NCBI GenBank assembly: GCA_019671005.1
Contig: CM033715.1
Span: 9,300,001 to 9,364,000 of the forward strand
From: Hibiscus mutabilis
Taxonomy: Eukaryota; Streptophyta; Magnoliopsida; Malvales; Malvaceae
Reading direction: 5' to 3'
DNA length: 64,000 nt
The notes under the pieces were generated by a model. It was not told the origin of the DNA and made no database searches. It saw only the letters and a list, made by a program, of their open reading frames with translations. Positions 60,801-64,000 of this stretch are shown here, in pieces. Both the position numbers and the translations under genes were made by a program. Every line of letters begins with the position of its first letter. Within the stretch, counting starts at the first letter, position 1.

Positions 60801-61195
60801 AGACAAATTTCTTGAAAGAGCTTGTGCATGATTATTCCATGGCCATAATCACGTCATTTCTGGATGTTAATGGTTTTATCTTTAATACTTACAGGCCCGA
60901 ATGCAAGAGATGAAAGAAAAAGAGCTCAAATCCCTGGGAAATGGAGATGCCAATTCCCATATGTGTAAAGTATGTTTCGAGTCACGAACCGCAGCAATTC
61001 TTCTCCCTTGTCGGCATTTTTGCTGTAAGTCACTTTTTAAGCCACAAATGAAAATCCCCGCACCTTAATCAACTGTTTTTTTTAAATGCATATGTTTTGA
61101 TTTTTGCAGTAAGTAAATCTTGTTCGCTTGCTTGTTCTGAGTGTCCAATATGTCGCACAAAGATATCGGACAGGCTTTTTGCATTTCCTTCTTGA
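51823..61195 (+). CDS. KIN-7 family kinesin with C-terminal RING finger (KIN7D/MKRP2-like)
   Basis: Twenty-four exons: 51823(or 51916)-52163, 52284-52381, 52667-52756, 52943-52995, 53827-53892, 53999-54052, 54263-54322, 54568-54646, 54751-54818, 55003-55059, 55157-55261, 55595-55699, 55903-56010, 56304-56435, 56525-56707, 57113-57325, 58003-58140, 58460-58576, 58704-58754, 58891-58938, 59106-59252, 59868-60608, 60895-61024, 61110-61195. Total 1,089 codons, or 1,058 from ATG 51,916. Ser-rich N-terminus; plus-end-type motor with P-loop GVTSSGKT, switch I NLFSSRSH and switch II DLAGSE; neck and coiled coils; RING-like CKVCFES...PCRHFC...CPIC. It would move along microtubules; the Arabidopsis relative is reported as mitochondrial. 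Oddities: TTG where the family has ATG, a GC donor after exon 6, a moved acceptor at exon 22, and Ser for a RING Cys. All frames stay open, so it may still be functional. Confidence 0.92.
56089..56182 (-). repeat. Partial copy (D) of the copy C element inside a kinesin intron
   Basis: TAAACCCTAAA words are followed by GACGTGTGTAAACTAAAGTT and TGTGTATCAAAGTATTTTCC. This matches the left end of copy C read in reverse complement; the other half is missing. It lies in the intron between exons 13 and 14, well away from splice sites. Confidence 0.75.
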
Positions 61196-62222
61196 TACAA
61201 ATATTTCAACTCTCCTAATGAAGGTAATGTAAACTAGTACTTTTTTATATTCAGTATCTCACCCTGGATCTTCTATTCCGAAATAAATTTAGATTGATCC
61301 AAGATATAAGTCTGATTACTCCCACCATCAGGAAAAGCTATTCAGATAATGAAATGTTGACATTCTGTTTTTGAACCATTTGCAGGGTTCGTGATCAACT
61401 GTTTGATATTTTCAATGCGAGAAACGGGTGCAGTTCTTTCAATAGATTGTCTGTATGTAGCTGTTCTAAAAAAGGTATATCAATATCAATAGTTTTTTTT
61501 CTCTACTCAATGGCTGTAAAAATAAGAAGAATTTAAAGGTAAAAAAAAATAAGTATAAGAAAAGGTAAAATCAGTATATCCAAAAATTCAGAAACAAGAT
61601 GTTACTCTGTTTTAGCAGAAGGTTGCGATCCGTCTTTTATGAACTTTCGGTTTTCAACTGATAAATGTACAGAAACAACGCACGTTTCATATGAAACAGT
61701 TTTCCGTTTTCATTCTTTTTGGTTTTTTGAGGACTAAAAGATTGAATTTATTTTTCATTGAAACTGAAGTAAATTAAAACTTCAAAACATATTGATAAAT
61801 TACATAAGTGCAGAAAATGGCTGAAAAATAAAGAAAAAAAAGAACACTACATTGATCTAATGACAAACGGGCTGAACAAACATTCCATATGGATATTCCC
61901 CCTCCCCAGCTTTGAACACAGATTTCCACCGAAATTTTCTGGAGTCCTTAAAAGAGAATGAGCAGACTTGAGGAACCAAAAAAATCTTCATCGTTCCACT
62001 TCCATCCACAGATAAAATCCAAAACGTTCGACAATTTAAATTTGTCGAAACCGAATAATTTCGAGGAATTAAAAGAGAAAGTCGAGGAGATTTGATGATT
62101 AGAAACTTCAGATGTCGAAATGGAGCCTCCTCCCTTTTCTGGTAATAACCGGTTAAAAGTCTGCGTAAAATCACATAAACAAACGTTATTAAAAAGAGAG
62201 TTAAAAACTGTGTTCTTTAAAC
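61196..62222. other. Convergent 3' regions of kinesin and B-box genes
   Basis: The kinesin 3' UTR seems to contain an intron: CTAATGAAG|gtaatg at about 61,224 to TTTGCAG|GGTTCG at about 61,384. On the minus strand, 62,174-61,857 is open and includes FLVPQV and KDSRKFRWKS, vaguely like the WVPQ and RKW-containing C-termini of B-box proteins, so it may be a decayed or alternatively spliced last exon of the neighbouring gene. Confidence 0.45.
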
Positions 62223-63663
62223 TTAATTCAAAACGTAAAACTTACAAAAACCATTGGCACCACCAGATGGAGGCTCCGGGAAATCATCCAAATGCCAACC
62301 CGGTAACTCCTCCATCAAGTACCCCGAAACGCTGCTCGTTGAAATCGAAGCATTGTCTTCAACCCTGTACGCAGTTGAAGTTGAAGCAGCAGCCAATGGT
62401 TTCTCAACGGAAGGCGAACCCAAGTTTTCATTGTTAGAAACTGAAAAACGGAATCTCTTGGAAGACTGAGATGAAGAGCTTTTCGTCTCGGAGTCGATGG
62501 TAGCGGCGGCATTATAACCATTAGAGGACGACGAAGTTGGATTCAAAGGAAGGGTAGAAGTTGAAGGAGTGAGCTTAACACCCGTGAGAAGGAACCTGTT
62601 ATGTTTCTGGGTATTTTCATTTGCTCTATGAATTGAAACGTCACATTCTCTACAAAAGATTGCTCGGTCTTCTTGACAAAAAAGAAACGCTCGTCTCTCC
62701 TGCAAGATTTAATATCAAACTTAAAACTCTTCAACTTTCTTGAATTTTAAATTGATCTTAATTTTTTAAAATATTCTACTTTTATTTATAACTTATTTTT
62801 GAACAATGTTTACAAGGGAAGAAAAAAAGAAAATTTTACTCTAAAAAATAAGTGTCAATTAAAAGCTTCAACTATATACCAAAAAATTGTTGACTTTATT
62901 TATAACATTTTGGTATTCAACTGGATACTTCAAAAACAATATTTTTTAACTTAATTTATTTTATTTAAAATATTAAAATTAGAACCATAAATTCTGTTTT
63001 CAACTTGAATATAGAGAATATTATTTAAGGATTTGACATCTTATTCGGTTCTTATTAAGAGTTATTAAAATATTTTTTGATTAAATAAAAAAGAATTATG
63101 TTTTTAAAGTAAATATCAGGTTTAAGCTCGTACAAAATAAAAAAATATAAATATTCTTAAAAACTCAGTTAATTAATAAATTTTATTAATTAAAATATAT
63201 TTTTTGATAATTGATTAAAATATTTTGATTTAACATTTAAAATATCAATATTATAGTATTGACCTAATCTTTCTGTCAGTCTAGCGGTTAGCTGAGAGGC
63301 ATACAATGTCATATAGATCTTATGTAGAAGATATTTAAAGATACGTAGATCAGATTTAAGATATTTAAGTTTTTGAGACCATTTTAAAACTTAAGATATA
63401 ATTTGGGGACTTAAAACAGAATTACCGCTTTTTCGTTCAAAAGTTAATTAAAAAATGTTGGTTTATTATATTACCTGACAGATATCGCAAAGCGGGGATT
63501 CTTTGAAAGAAGAAGGGTGAAGAAGAGAGAAACGAGAGTGTTTGGTGGCAAGCTTGTTTGCATGGTGGACTCGACGATCGCAGTCTCGGCAGAGAGCAGC
63601 TTCATCGGCGCAGCAGAACACAGTGGCTTCTTCTTTGTGGCACACATCACACCATATCTTCAT
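62223..63663 (-). CDS. Double B-box zinc-finger transcription factor (BBX18-25-like)
   Basis: Minus strand, exon 1 63,663-63,475 (63 codons) and exon 2 from 62,699. B-box 1 is CDVCHKEEATVFCC..LCRDCD then HHANKLATKHSRF. B-box 2 is CDICQERRAFLFC..FCRECD then HRANENTQKHNRF. Both have the full set of zinc-binding Cys/Asp/His. No CCT domain is seen, so it belongs to the two-B-box class that acts in light signalling through HY5-type partners. The intron falls exactly inside B-box 2 after CDICQ. The tail has Ser/Thr-rich sequence and the family motif GYLMEELPGWHLDDFPEP, then GFCK. The last part is uncertain: reading through stops at 62,223 (FYVLN), while splicing at GT 62,245 meets an early stop with the best acceptor. 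The distal C-terminus common in the family is not clearly encoded. Confidence 0.85.
62760..63440 (-). other. Intron of the B-box gene
   Basis: The intron runs from GT at 63,474 to AG at 62,700 (775 bp). It is AT-rich with no repeat family recognised, and short frames in it have no meaning. Confidence 0.75.
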
Positions 63664-63924
63664 CTTGTTTGCAGCTACCGAGTGTTAGTGTTTCCGTATT
63701 CTGGTTCTGATATAAAAATGGGTCTCGTGAGTTGAAAGCTGAAACAAATGGGATAGAGACAAAAGTATTATGGGCATATAGGGGTGGGCAATGATTTTAA
63801 CACCCAACTTCTAAGATCTTTAAAGCCCCCTCCTCTCTTTTTAAAGTACAAAAAGAAATAATATGTTTGATACTTTTCTATATTCTCATGTGATTTATTT
63901 ATTTGATAATTATTTAATACATTG
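63664..63924 (-). promoter_or_regulatory. B-box gene upstream region
   Basis: On the minus strand the 50-60 bases above the ATG hold a TTTTTATATC TATA-like stretch (about 63,717-63,708). A leader would therefore be short. Nothing else specific is seen. Confidence 0.35.
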
Positions 63925-64000
63925 ACGGACAATCGCCTTAATTTTAGAGTTTATAGTCTTAATTAAAGTGTAGGGGTTTAAAATTTAGAGATAGTGGTTA
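63925..64000. mobile_element. Left part of a TTTAGGG-type inverted-repeat element (copy E), cut by the window edge
   Basis: ATACATTGACGGACAATCGC is followed by CTTAATTTTAGAGTTTATAG and GTAGGGGTTTAAAATTTAG. The order and spacing match the left arms of copies A and B. The rest lies outside the window. Confidence 0.55.

Overview
The window is nuclear DNA from a flowering plant. Genes are rich in GT-AG introns, spacers are very AT-rich, and LTR retrotransposons and small inverted-repeat elements are plentiful. The proteins (zinc-knuckle protein, MCUR1/FMP32-like protein, class-A GATA factor, subtilase, KIN-7 kinesin with RING tail, B-box factor) have close eudicot relatives. The style of the LTR elements suggests Malvaceae, perhaps Gossypium; this is from memory and was not tested.

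Layout. 1-3.65 kb: AT-rich spacer with local tandem duplications. 3.7-7.3 kb (+): CCHC zinc-knuckle protein gene with a long leader intron. 8.6-11.05 kb (+): seven-exon mitochondrial coiled-coil/membrane protein (DUF1640, MCUR1/FMP32 type). 12.8-14.0 kb (-): two-exon GATA transcription factor with a leader intron and TATA box. 14-19.5 kb: spacer with a TTTAGGG-rich inverted-repeat element and another palindromic element. 19,517-25,316 (-): complete-ended but internally deleted Copia element flanked by GACTC. 25.3-31 kb: spacer with a GTTCG-type inverted-repeat element and a minisatellite with higher-order structure. 31.08-35.16 kb (-): subtilisin-like protease gene with three in-frame stops, so a pseudogene. 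36.5-46.7 kb: retrotransposon cluster made of a decayed Tat-lineage Gypsy element (-), an LTR-like block with an 18-bp minisatellite that interrupts it, and an Athila-like deletion derivative (+). 47.5-51.6 kb: spacer with another inverted-repeat element. 51.8-61.2 kb (+): 24-exon KIN-7 kinesin. 62.2-63.66 kb (-): B-box gene, convergent with the kinesin.

The genes are independent transcription units with no operon-like relationship. The observations most worth checking are in the kinesin. The family's usual start ATG reads TTG, a RING zinc-ligand Cys reads Ser, one intron has a GC donor, and one acceptor appears to have moved by 3 nt. Others are the three nonsense codons in the subtilase, the Copia ends proven by a target-site duplication, a short GC palindrome recurring through the Athila derivative, and the higher-order minisatellite near 30.7 kb. 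I found no clearly new biological system.
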